Shown: positions 53,814 to 64,000 of the stretch, in pieces | How positions within the stretch are numbered: the stretch's first letter is position 1 | Layout of the letters: the number at the start of each line of letters is the position of its first letter | From: Cryptomeria japonica | Lineage: Eukaryota > Streptophyta > Pinopsida > Cupressales > Cupressaceae | NCBI RefSeq assembly: GCF_030272615.1 | Contig: NC_081405.1 | Span: 152,748,113 to 152,812,112, forward strand | Length of the DNA: 64,000 nt | Reading direction: 5' to 3' | Position numbers and translations under genes: made by a program | The notes under the pieces: generated by a model | Told to the model about the DNA's origin: nothing | What the model saw: only the letters and a program-made list of their open reading frames with translations | Databases searched by the model: none

Positions 53814-55305
53814 TGTTGGTGTAATTATTTATTCTTATAGGGTATAATTACACTTTACTTAAGATGACTTACAATAATGCATCTCATCGTATTTTGGATA
53901 TGAGACACTTAGGGAAGTGTGCACATAGGGATGATGCTTGTAGGATAAATTCCACCTTTTGTGGTCTTATCTTGTTGTTACATTCCACATTTGGTGGGTG
54001 ATTCACCACTTGTGAAATATTATATCATTTATCCTACCTACCCCTACATATTCTTACCTACCCTTGTTTCTCATTGAGCCACATGTCATGATTGTGTGCT
54101 CACATATCCATTTGGCCTTGCCTATATAATGATGTAGTCAAGGTAGGGAGATCCAATCAAGGAAAGTCCATCCTTGTAGCTGAACACAAACACCATGCTA
54201 CATATACCGTTAACCGATAACACAACACCAGAAATAGCAGAAAGAACAACTGGTAACATCACATAACACATAACCGGTGAACAATATTAAAAAATATTAT
54301 TACAGTCTGAAGCATTGCTTATGCCACATGCTGGACTGCAACCCAGGATTACAAAACAACTCTTACAACTTAGATCTATGATCCGCAAATCATCTTCTCA
54401 ACAATTCATCATCCGGTAACAACTTCCATTGTTCTGCACTGATTCAAACCTGAGCAATCCCGACTTCAGTCTCCCCGGACCAGAATATCTTCAGAATCAA
54501 TATACAAATCTAAGATCCACATATTTTCTGCTCAACGAATGGGTCTCCGGTAACAGTCTGTACTGTTCTGCACTGATCCAGACTTCAACCATCCCAACTT
54601 TTGTCTCCCTAGACCAGATTCTCTCCAGTAACTACATCTTCGCTTGATCTCGAACATCAGTCTTCTATCTTCTATTTTATCAAATGATTCATATACTTCC
54701 ATTTATACCATCCGCAAATAATAACAACTTAATCAAGTCGGCCCAAAGACCAATTGGTTCATGAAACGTGCTAACACTAACATGTCAACTCAAATCATTA
54801 AGAACAACTTCTGAAATGCATAAAACAATGCGCGGTCCTCCAGGAACATCGGACATGGCACAAGAAATATAAATCGATGATCCGCAAGTCATGAATATTA
54901 ACCGCAACCCGATCCAAGTTTTCTCAACACACTGCTAGACTAACTCGTAAGAACATATCAACTGGGCCAATACCAGAATCCATATCTCATCGGAAACAAA
55001 TCCAAATGCCACGAAACTCGAACACAACAAAGATCATGAACACAAGGGAATAAATCCAAATCCACAACGCTAAACTCTCAAACATGAAGAAATGCCACGA
55101 TCTCAAGCAATTCCTATTGGAAAGTGCCTCAACTAGTAAGAACTACACCGGTGCTCCTGCATCATATAAGTAGGATCATCTCTCTTGTATTAGTTAATCT
55201 AGTTGATCATTTTTGCATATTGATCAAAATACAATTTGTTCTTGTCAAACTATTGTCTCTCTTATTTGTGCTCTTCATTGTGCCCTTGATCTTGGCAAAT
55301 TCTCA
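53814..55305 (+). repeat. 5' LTR of Copia A (1,492 bp)
   Basis: Begins TGTTGGTGTAATTATTTATT and ends GGCAAATTCTCA, two bases before the primer site. A TATATAATG sequence near 54124 is a possible TATA box. Within it, about 54378-54645 is a diverged tandem duplication of period 134 bp. The partner LTR is outside the window, so the boundaries rest on TG/CA and the primer site. Confidence 0.8.
54378..54645. repeat. 134-bp tandem duplication within Copia A LTR
   Basis: Two copies share CCGGTAACA and GTTCTGCACTGATYCA (54431 and 54565) and CTCCCYRGACCAGA blocks. They are clearly diverged, so the duplication is old. Confidence 0.8.
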
Positions 55306-55307
55306 CG

Positions 55308-55320
55308 TGGTATCAAAGCC
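55308..55320 (+). other. Primer-binding site of Copia A (tRNA-Met type)
   Basis: TGGTATCAAAGCC, differing by one base from the common plant Copia site TGGTATCAGAGC, complementary to the initiator tRNA-Met 3' end. It lies two bases after the LTR. Confidence 0.85.
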
Positions 55321-57053
55321 ATTGGGGCTTCATTGATTGGTCTTTGGGAGACATTTTAGAAGGCTTCTTTTTTGGATTTGAGGTGTTACTCATTTTGGAG
55401 GCAAAAAACAATGATTTTGACCTCATTGTTGAGTCTCGGAGGCCACTTCCATAAAAAACAAGTATAAATTCGCCTATATTTGGTGAAAGTGCATTTTTGG
55501 GCATCAGAGGAATTTTTTAACCAATTTGGCTAAGTACAGTATTGATTTGCAAAAATATATATATTATTATATTTTCTATGATTTTTTTAATTTCCTTTTC
55601 TAAAACATTTCGCAGTTTTGTAAAAGTTATTTTTAAATTAAAAAAAATCAAATTCGTTTATTGTGGGGGGGTTGTTTTTCCCCCCACCACTATACCCCTA
55701 TGTTAGTTTTGTAGGGTACTGTCTGCACCTATCATCCGAGCCCAATGCCTCCAGCTATTGTCCTATCAGCTTCCCCATATTTTTTGGCATCGTTGGTTCA
55801 CGCCACCCATACGCCAGCCACTGCCTGCCCCAATCACTTCTCCTTTTCGGCAACACATATGCACTGACATCACAACCCACACTGCTTGCAGTCACCCTCT
55901 GGTCGCTTTGCCCATGCCTTGACCGACACCCACGGCCTAACCACCGACACTCTGGTTCCTTGGCCTGCTTCGACAGCTCCATGTGGTGTCCATTGACTCA
56001 TCATCGCCTGCTCTATCAACGCCCACTCCAAAGGCCACGTGTCTATCACCTTGTCTGCCTGGCCGCTGCCTCCTGCCACATAGACAGAGGACTCCAACAT
56101 GTGCCACCACCAGGTTCATCCATGTGGCGCCACAATGCACAATCTTTGCCACGTCATCTGACACGTAGACCAGTCATACTGTGCCACATCATTTGGCAAC
56201 TCAGTGATCGTATTGTGCCACATCGTCATTTGTACTACCACGTAGGCATTCTAGTCAACAATTACATATAGTGACACGTCATCATCTATATAGTTCCACG
56301 TCTGCATCTGTACGGTCAGCAAGGGGGTGCAACGATTTGGCGATGGTCATACGACCGTCAAATTTAACATAGTGCTTTAGTGACGTTAGCACTGCGTCAG
56401 CACTCTTTGAAAAATTTAGACCCCCTCTCCATTTGAGTTTTTGAATTTAAAGTTCAACTTTGAAGGCTCATATCTTGGTCATTTAAGGCCTTTTTCAGTG
56501 CATTTTTTTTTTATTTGGGCTAATTTTTCATGCTCTCCATGGTGGTGTGGCTTTTTCTAATTTTGGTGGACATATTTTTCATAATTTCCAGTTTCTCACA
56601 ACTATATCTGTCCAATCCTTAGTTTTGCAACTTCAAAGGCTTCGTTCGGGTTCATACGACCTCCTTTTCAGGTGTCATTTCTTTTTTAAAGTGCATAATT
56701 TTTTGCCTACTTTCACATGATGCTATCAAATTTTCACCAAATTGGGTTGAAATTGGTCTTTTTTGGCCTACTTGGTACTTGTAATTTTCTTGGGTCTTAG
56801 TTTAGATCTCTTGCATTATTAGTTTGAGTCTCTTTTGGCCTATTTGAGAAAATTGAAATCAATCCACTTTGCCATCTTTTGCAAGTGGCCCATTGTACAC
56901 ACACTAAGTATAAAGTGCCAAATTATCATTTTTGGGGGGGGTAGGTTGGGGGGGGGGGGGGGGGGGGGGGGGGTGTTCTTTGATTGAGTGAATTTTGGGG
57001 GGTGTATGTGTGATTGTGCCTCTCTTTCCTTGTGCTTTTTCATTTTGGTTGTT
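55321..57053 (+). other. Long leader of Copia A
   Basis: 1.7 kb between the primer site and gag without a credible gene. It contains a G7/C6 hairpin (GTGGGGGG...CCCCCCAC near 55663-55687) and a GC-rich stretch with a chance open frame (55663-56271). It also has repeated CCACRTCAT/ACACGTCAT motifs (about 56130-56310), a G8 run (56934-56941) and a 26-base G homopolymer (56948-56973). Confidence 0.6.
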
Positions 57054-57962
57054 ATGGGTCCTCATAAATTTCCACCTTTAACTCCACATAATTATGCACA
57101 ATGGAAAATTAAAGCATGCAGTAAAGTAATGGAAAAAGGACTCACACATTACATAGATGGAACGATAACAACACCAACAGATCCTAAGGCTGATCCTAAT
57201 ACTCAATTATAATGGATCACTAAAAATTGCATGGCTCTTGGAACTTTGAGAAAGTATTATCAGATGACCTCATTTTTCACATTGATAAGTGTACTACAAT
57301 CAAAGAGGCTTGGGATGTATTTCAAAAATTGTATGGTCAATTTGATGAAATCAGAGGTTACAAGATTGACAATGAGCTCACCAACTTGGATCCGAATAAT
57401 TTGATACGATCCAAGATTATGTCACTAAGGCAAATGAGATATGAGAAAAGCTTAAGGATTGTGGCATTGACAAGAAGGATGCTCAATTGATATTCAACTT
57501 GTTGGACAAGCTTCCATCCGAATATGCAGCATTTATTTCTAGCTTCCAAATCCATCACTTGACAGTGGGAATTTCGTACACTATGCCTACATTTTATGAT
57601 TTCACAAAAATATAGATGTTGGAACAATCTAATTTGTTGAACATGGGGATTCTCAAGTCTTCAAAATCCAAGGCTTTGGTGGCTAATCAAGGAAATCAAG
57701 GCAAAGGTTCCAATAAGAAGCAGAAGCAATCTAAGTCAAAGACATAATAGGAAAAAGGACAATACTCCTCTCCATCACAAGGCGATTCTTCATCCTCTTC
57801 CAAAAAGGGGAATACACCTAAGAAGGATAAACCAACTTGTGCTTATTGCAAGAAGTATGGTCATGATGAGCATTGTTGCCATGCCAAGAAGGTTGATGAG
57901 TTGACAAATCTCCTTAAGAAGAACAACATCAATTTTTCATCCACCTACACGAAGAAGGAATC
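57054..57962 (+). pseudogene. gag: Copia A gag, with zinc knuckle, frameshifted
   Basis: It starts MGPHKFPPLTPHNYAQWKI at 57054, the usual Copia gag opening. A stop at 57210-57212 and a frameshift lead into a frame reading IDKCTTIKEAWDVFQKLY (57227-57490). Further on, a Lys/Ser-rich stretch precedes CAYCKKYGHDEHC (about 57838-57880), a CX2CX4HX4C zinc knuckle. Gag would coat element RNA. It is broken in at least two places. Confidence 0.8.
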
Positions 57963-59020
57963 ATCTCCTTCCACTTCCTCACAATAGTGGATACTTGACT
58001 CGGGTGCCTCTTATCACATGGTTTCAACAAAGGAGCAATTTTCTTCATTTGAGCCATCTAAGGTACCATAAATTTACATAGGTGATGATACACAAGTTGA
58101 AGTAGAAGGGAAAGGTTTAGTTGCCATGGATGATGGAACATTTGAAAATTTTATTTATGTTCCTAACTTGACCACCAATATTCTCTCTATCTACCAAATC
58201 ACTCACTATGGGAATGGGAAAAAGGTTGAGTTTACACCTGATTCAGTTGTGGTAAAAGAAATTGATAATGATGCCTTGGTAGCAGTGGGACAAGTCAATC
58301 ACCATTCATGACTTTATTCATTCTCCCACTTTGTGCCAAGATCCCCTTCTATGGCCTTACTTACTCATTCAAATTCAGAAATTAAGTTATGGCATGATCG
58401 GTTTGGTCACCTCAACTACAACTATCTTCAGTAGCTTAGCACTAAAGACATGGTCATAGGTCTACCTCAAATAATTTTTTCAGAGGGTGTATGTTCATGG
58501 TGTTCCATGGGCAAGCATCCTGAAGAGAAGTTTGATAAGGGGAAATCTCAGAGAGCTTTGGAAGTTATTCAACTTGTTCACATTGATGTAGTAGGTCCAT
58601 TTCCATCACCTTCATTTGGGAAGGCCCGCTATGTCCTCGCCTTCATTGATGAATACTCCCACTTCACTTGGGTCTATTTTCTTGTTCACAAGAGTGAAGT
58701 GTTTGACATATTTCTAGCATTCAAGGATCATGTGGAGAAGTAATCAGGGAAAGTGGTCAAGATCCTTCGCACAGATAATGGAAGAGAATATGTGAACAAT
58801 AGACTTGAGGAGTATTGTACACTTGAGGGTATTGATCTTCGGCATTTAGTTGCCTACACTCAGCAACAGAATGGAGTCATAGAAAGGAAGAATAGAACCC
58901 TCAAGGAAATGGCTAGTTGTATGCTACATGCACTCTTGATATCGCCTTTTGGGAGAAGGCTATTAGTTGTGCCACACACATCCAAAATCAGGTTCCTCAC
59001 AAAGATTTGAAGGGTATCAC
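57963..59020 (+). pseudogene. pol: Copia A protease and integrase, interrupted
   Basis: The protease motif WILDSGASYHM is intact (near 57988). The pre-integrase block reads LWHDRFGHLNYNYL (near 58390). INT shows HIDVVGPFPSPSFGKARY, KILRTDNGREYVNN and NGVIERKNRTLKEM, so all three acidic residues remain. A stop lies at 58741 and a frameshift near 58945. After it the integrase reads WEKAISCATHIQNQ and then VPHKDLKGIT, up to the insertion of Copia B at 59021. Confidence 0.85.
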
Positions 59021-60535
59021 TGATAGTTCTGATACTTAATATAAGTACAAATCCAATAGCCAACAAGATGAGAGGGGGGGGGGGTGAATCATACAAACTT
59101 AATCATCCATAAAAACATCAGATTCAACCTCAGTAACATATACTTTAGTCATATAACCAAAATTGTTAAACATGCAAACTCAAAAGCATATAAACATCAT
59201 AAACCTCATAACACCAGATTTAACGTGGAAACCCAAATAGGGAAAAACCACTATGGGATTTCAGACCCACTAAGAAATATACTCTTCTAGAGTATGCTCG
59301 GTTAAAAGCAAATCATGTTAAAGATTACAACCACATTGCTAGATGTGACCCAGTTAAGGGATTTCCCTCAGATCTGTTAGGATCTTCACCTTGTTAGAAG
59401 TGACCTTGTTAAAGGATTTCAAACACTCAATCAAAATGTCAACTTGCTAGAGGGTTTTACAAATAAGACTATTAAGTCCACTCGGTTAAGAGATTTTCTG
59501 TCACTTTCACAAAATAACAGTAATAAAATCTATCTGCAACTTCACATCTAAAATGCTAAAGCAAATTCCTATTTATTCAATACAATCTAGACATAGAACT
59601 AATCTTGTCTATCTGTTGGGCTTCTATACTCTGTTATTCTAACAGGTCTTCAAGCTTATGTGCTCGGTAATCACTATGTAGCATCCCTGTGCATACACTT
59701 GCCCACATACATTGTTTATCAATAGTTTTCTATTTATAAACAATTAGGTAACCGCTTAATCTCCTTGATCACATTTCCCATGATCAATCATATGCATTAG
59801 ATCTTCGATCTTGTCTAGGTTCAATGCATCTTTTGATCTGAAAATGTTTTACCCCGCCTAGGAACTTGCATATTAGTCTTGGAACTTGTGCCAAGGTATT
59901 GCGGTTCAATCTGCACTATAGATCTTCATGCTGACTTTCCTTTTCCATAGATTCATTAACAAACTTCATGCACGACATACCAATCATTTAATCAGTTCCA
60001 GCTCATCAGCTTCCTTCATTTAATAACGTATGCAAACATTTAATGCATTTTGTTATAGCTCGGTTACAACTCGATAAATACTAAACTTCACTCGGTAGAC
60101 ATTCTGCCTTCATTAACCGATAGCGATAACCTTAGGGTTTACCGACTAGGTTCCTTGCTTGATAACATAGTATAGTATTAACCTTTACAATTTACAACAT
60201 ATGTATGATGTTAAAACAATCTAAAACATCATGATCTCATCATTGTCTTACTCGGTACTAGTTGCCCATTGAATACCTTATTCATCCCCTTATTCATCAT
60301 ATTCTTTCCTGTGTCTTTTACCGACATCGTTATAATCTTCAAATCATACTTCTCAAGATATGGCAACATCATACTGAATTAGAAAATCAATTTCTTGACA
60401 TCAATGACAAAATAATAATATCAAGATAGTAAACATCTTTAATCAATTATATCCATAATCATCAACAACCTTCTCAATATCCTTATGAAATGCCAACAAT
60501 CTTTCATTGTCTGTTATAATGCAATATTGCCAACA
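59021..60535 (-). repeat. 3' LTR of Copia B (~1.5 kb)
   Basis: On the minus strand it starts TGTTGGCAATATTGC right after the polypurine tract and ends with GATTCACCCC..., an 11-base C run (59074-59084) and ...GAACTATCA. The start and end types match the solo LTR at 9.0/25.3 kb. The outer limit rests on where the Copia A frame stops. Confidence 0.75.
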
Positions 60536-60547
60536 ATCTCCCCCTTT
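60536..60547 (-). other. Polypurine tract of Copia B
   Basis: On the minus strand AAAGGGGGAGAT lies directly before the LTR start TGTTGGC. It is the primer for plus-strand synthesis. Extra copies of the same tract occur at 60689-60740. Confidence 0.85.
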
Positions 60548-60684
60548 GGCATTGATGGCAAAACTAATTTATTTGACCTTAAAAGATTTGGATTGCTATG
60601 ATTCTAAAATGCTGAAATGCTCTCCCCCATACATTAGACTTCTCCTGTTTTCTTCAGTCTTCTTTCCAATCTGTAGTCTTCTTA

Positions 60685-60740
60685 GTCTTCTCCCCTTTAT
60701 AGTAGTCTTCTCCCCCTTTATAGTAGTCTTCTCCCCCTTT
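60685..60740 (-). repeat. Repeated polypurine-like tracts (20-21-bp unit)
   Basis: Three units begin at 60689, 60709 and 60730 on the plus strand as TCTCCCC(C)TTTATAGTAG. On the minus strand each contains AAAGGGGGAGA, the same as the true polypurine tract 150-200 bp away. Confidence 0.85.
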
Positions 60741-60981
60741 GACAACAATGCCAAAAAGTAAAGAACTAAAACATAATTTCTTCCTATATGAAGTGATTTC
60801 CTGCTGTTGTGTATCAATTCAGTCTCGGTCAGAGCATTTTGTCTTTAATTCCTGTTCCCTATAATATGTTCTGTAATAATTCATGTAAACCTTTAGAAAA
60901 CATCCTAAAGTGTATAAATCAGCATCAACTCCCAAAACATATTCGATAGAGTCATCGGATTGATGCTTTCACCGAACTCGG

Positions 60982-62468
60982 TCAGTGAGTAGAAGATAGG
61001 GGTAGGACCCCTAACTTACTTCTAAGATATTCAAAAGTATCCCTTGGTAGTGGCTTGGTGAAGATATCTGCTATTTGTTCCTTTGTGCTAACATACTCCA
61101 ACACCACTTTCTTCTCTTGAGCTTCTTCTCTAAGATAATGATATTTGATAGAGATGTGCTTTGTCTTAGAGTGCATAACAAGATTCTTTGAAATATTAAT
61201 GGCACTAGTATTGTCACAGAATATAGTTACTAGCTCGGTAACTTTCTCATTTATACCTTCCAACAGTTGTTTGATCCATGCAATGTTGGTAAAATTCAGT
61301 GCTGCAGCTACGTATTCAGCTTCTGTTGTTGACTATGAAACACATCCTTGTTTCTTGCTAAGCCAACTCACTAGTCTTTCTCCTAAAAAGAAAGCTCCTC
61401 CACTTGTGCTTTTTCTGTCATCAATGTTGTCTGCCCAATCAGCATCAGTATAAACTTTTAAATCAAAGTCATTTCCTTTCTGATATACTAAGCCATAATC
61501 CTCAGTGCCTTTCAAGTATCTAAAGATTCTTTTGATTGTTGTCATGTGTGTTTCCTTAGGATCTGTAGAGAATCTTGCAACTATACCCACTGCATGTGCT
61601 ATGTCTGGTCTGCTGTGAACAACATATTGTAGCTTTCCAATCATGGATCGGTAAAGTGTCTCATCAACAAATGCAGATTCATCATTCTTTGATAATTTAC
61701 AATTGGTAGTCATAGGAGTACTTACTGGTTTTGAATCCTCCATTCCAAATTTTATGTACTTGGATTGAGTAATGAAAATCTCATTTTTCATTTGTAGTAT
61801 CTGTAAACCTATAAAATACTTTATCTCATCGATTAATGACATCTCAAATTCTTTGCTCATTTCATTGCTCATTTCATTGCCAAAGTTCTTGCATAAAGAG
61901 TCATTTCCACAAAATATAATATCATCAACAAATATGGTTGAGATCAGTATTCCATTTTCATCATTCTTCATGTACATGTTGTTCTCACTTGTCCTTATAA
62001 AACCAATCTTAATCAAATAAGAGTGCAATCTTTCATACCATGCTCTAGGTGCTTGTTTCAAACCATATAAAGCTTTGTTCAATTTACATACCTGATCTTT
62101 ATTATTGTCTTCAACAAATCCTTCAGGTTGTTCAATAAAAACTTCTTCTTCTAATATTCCATTCAGAAATGTAGATTTGACATCCATTTGATATACCTTG
62201 AAATTCTTGAAAGCAACATAGGCCAACAATGTTCTTACTCCTTCAATTCTAGCAACAGGTGCAAAAGTTTCACCATAATCAATTCCTTCTTCTTGAGCAT
62301 GACCTTTGCAAACTAGTCTTGCTTTGTTTCAAATGACCTCTCCTTTTTCATTTAGCTTGTTTCTGAAAATCCACTTTGTACCGATTACATTTTTGTCCTT
62401 CGGTCTTGGAATTAGTGTCCATGTGTCATTCTTCTTGATTTGATCAATCTCTTCTGTCATAGCATTTA
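60982..62468 (-). pseudogene. pol: Copia B reverse transcriptase and RNase H
   Basis: Reading from 62468 down, the RT opens with EEIDQIKKNDTWTLIPRP and IGTKWIFRNKLNEKGE, then an in-frame stop (near 62331), [16 protein letters not shown] and [20 protein letters not shown]. After 62229 come [14 protein letters not shown] (catalytic Asp), [13 protein letters not shown] and IFVDDIIF, a variant of YVDD. After a TAG at 61333-61335 the same frame continues TTEAEYVAAA through RNase H (CDNTSAI, KHISIKYH) to the end of the Copia C-terminal motif (STKEQIADIFTKPLPRD). Only two stops break ~500 codons. Confidence 0.9.
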
Positions 62469-62640
62469 TCCAATCTTCACTGTTAAATTCCTCTTTCACT
62501 ATTCTCTATTCAAATTCAGATATCAAACATGTGTTATGTCTCAGTTTGTTCCTTGTCATCACTGGATCATCCTTATCTCCTATAATCTGACTTGGTGCAT
62601 GATGTCTTCTGACATACTTGGCTAATATAGGCTTGGTAGG

Positions 62641-63540
62641 CTATGTATGATCTTCTTCATCACTCGGTAACTGGATATTCTCTTCATTTTCTTCAACAGT
62701 CTTCTCGGTAAGACTTCTCGGTTGAACATAGATGAATTCATCATAGTCTTTTGGTTCCTTGGAGTTTCCTTCATCATTTCTTTCTGCAAATTCATTAATT
62801 TTCACATTTGCACTTTCTACTATTTTGTTAGATGATTTGATTAGACATTTAAATGCTTTGCTTCTAGAAGAATAACCTAGAAATGTTCCTTCTTCACTCT
62901 TCTGATCAAACTTGTCATTTCTATCATCTTTATGAACATAGCATCTACATCCAAAGATTTTAAAATAACTAACATTAGGTTTCTTATCATACCAGATTTC
63001 ATATGGTGTCTTCAAAGTACCTTTCTTCAATTGTACTTGGTTCAAGGTTTAAACTGTTGTGCTTATTGCTTCTCTCCAAAATGTTTGTGGAACCATCTTT
63101 TCAATTATCAGTGTTCTAGCACAATCCATAATAGATCTGTTTCTTCTTTCAGCTATTCCATTCTGTTGTGGAGTTCTCGGTGTAGAGACTTGTCTTTTAA
63201 TACCATGATCATTGCAAAATAGGTTGAACTCATCAGATGTGTACTCTCCTCCTCTATCTGATCTAAGACATTTCAGTTGTCTTCATGTTTCATTTTCAAC
63301 TCTTGCCTTGTACCATTTAAACATTTGAAAAGCTTTTGATTTTTCTTTTAAAAGCATTACCGACATCATCCTTGAATAATCATCCACAAATAATATGAAA
63401 TATTTATCACCATAATAACTTTGAACTTTCATAGGACCACAAAGATCAGTGTGCACTAGATCTAAAATTCCCTTAGAAGTGTAAGACTTACTTGTAAAGC
63501 TTGATCTTGTCATCTTACCCATCTGGCATCCTCGGCACAT
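62641..63540 (-). pseudogene. pol: Copia B integrase
   Basis: 63540-63283 encodes the zinc-finger end (MCRGCQMGKM) and core start (LVHTDLCGPMKVQSYYGD). The frame then continues past a stop with RSDRGGEY and PQQNGIAERRNR, giving the D, D and E residues. 63045-62641 is the C-terminal part with PYEIWYDKKPNVSYFKIFG and EGTFLGYSS, both typical of Copia. Stops at 63283 and near 63046 break it. Confidence 0.88.
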
Positions 63541-63717
63541 AGCATTCTAAGGTTTTTCAAGACTCAGTAGACCTCTTACTGGGTGATTCTTACTTATTTT
63601 GATCAGATTATCAAAATTTACATGACCAAACCTTTTATGCCATAACTAGGTATCATCTATCTTTGCATGCAAACACTTATTCCGTGTTGAGTCAAGGTGA
63701 AATGTGTTACCTTTTGT

Positions 63718-63906
63718 TTATGTCTCGGTAGCAGCTAACTTTCCATTCTTGTCATGAACTTTGACAATTCCTTTCCGAAATTCTATTCGGTAACCTGTGT
63801 TGTTTAACTGTGCTACACTCAACAAATTGTATTTCAAACCTTCAACCCAATAAACATCATTGCATCTTGCATTATCAAGAAGTGTTATAGATCCTTTACC
63901 TCTCAC
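63718..63906 (-). pseudogene. pol: Copia B protease end / pre-integrase region
   Basis: 62 codons read GKGSITLLDN, DVYWVEGLKYNLLSVAQLN and KVHDKNGKL, the conserved stretch between Copia protease and integrase. Further protease sequence (RFGNDAPCPV-type) is visible up to the window edge. Confidence 0.85.
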
Positions 63907-64000
63907 CGGACATGGTGCATCATTACCAAATCTAACATAGCCTCCATCATAATCTTCTAATATAACAAACTTGTGTTTATCTCATGTCATATGATGTGAG

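Larger units (their letters stand above)
53814..59020 (+). mobile_element. Ty1/Copia element A, 5' portion, split by element B
   Basis: The 5' LTR (53814-55305), a tRNA-Met-type primer site (55308), a 1.7-kb leader, gag, protease and integrase follow in order. The integrase frame breaks at 59020, where the minus-strand Copia B begins. The rest lies beyond the window. The element inserted into the minus-strand Gypsy. Confidence 0.85.
59021..64000 (-). mobile_element. Ty1/Copia element B, minus strand, runs off window
   Basis: The 3' LTR (59021-60535), polypurine tract (60536-60547), RNase H/RT (60982-62229 and upstream) and integrase (62641-63540) follow, with a pre-integrase region to 63906 and then the window end. 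It sits inside the integrase of Copia A. A few in-frame stops interrupt an otherwise well-preserved pol. The 5' LTR and gag lie beyond 64000. Confidence 0.88.

Noticed and set aside
55663-56271. 202-codon open frame in the Copia A leader
   Set aside because: Low-complexity, no domain, located between primer site and gag, with equally long frames on the other strand.

Overview
The window looks like nuclear DNA of a seed plant with a large, repeat-rich genome, most likely a gymnosperm such as a conifer. The evidence is one plant-type host gene split by a 27-kb intron, transposons nested up to four deep, and GT-AG introns in an AT-rich background. The species assignment is inference. I saw no convincing rRNA, tRNA or CRISPR.

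Host gene: five exons on the + strand (7672-7895, 35130-35268, 38899-39119, 39622-39743, 39925-40120) join in frame. They encode the last ~300 residues of a plant purple acid phosphatase with its metal ligands intact. The 5' exons (signal peptide and N-terminal domain) were not found and probably lie upstream of the window.

Intron nest (8.4-25.9 kb): a decayed LINE reverse transcriptase is cut inside its first catalytic motif by a Copia-like solo LTR (TSD GGACT/GTACT). That LTR is cut by a complete 13.7-kb Ty3/Gypsy element of Tat type (TSD GTTTG on both sides). Its gag is cut in turn by a 4.2-kb solo LTR (TSD CATAC on both sides). Removing each insertion at its duplication restores the reading frame of the layer below. 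The Gypsy pol is one open frame (PR, extra RNase H, RT, degenerate Gypsy RNase H, INT), but its protease active site is mutated and gag lacks most of the capsid region. The same intron holds a TG...CA-bounded element at 26.8-28.7 kb and a decayed hAT transposon at 30.5-34.4 kb. A separate solo LTR with a perfect ACTTC duplication sits at 3.0-5.5 kb.

Right side: 40.1-46.8 kb holds no gene I can support. From 46.8 to 53.8 kb lies a decayed minus-strand Gypsy element with RNase H/INT remains and, downstream of pol, a long broken unrecognised ORF of ~1,100 codons. A plus-strand Copia element starts at 53,814 and truncates it. That Copia is split inside its integrase at 59,020 by a second, minus-strand Copia element that runs off the window.

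Most unusual pattern: arrays of short imperfect palindromes occur in four separate parts of the LTR elements: the Tat LTRs and leader, the inserted 4.2-kb solo LTR, and two blocks in the minus-strand Gypsy. Several share cores such as GGGTCTATAGACCC or GACCCT..AGGGTC. They are the best candidates here for an undescribed structural feature.
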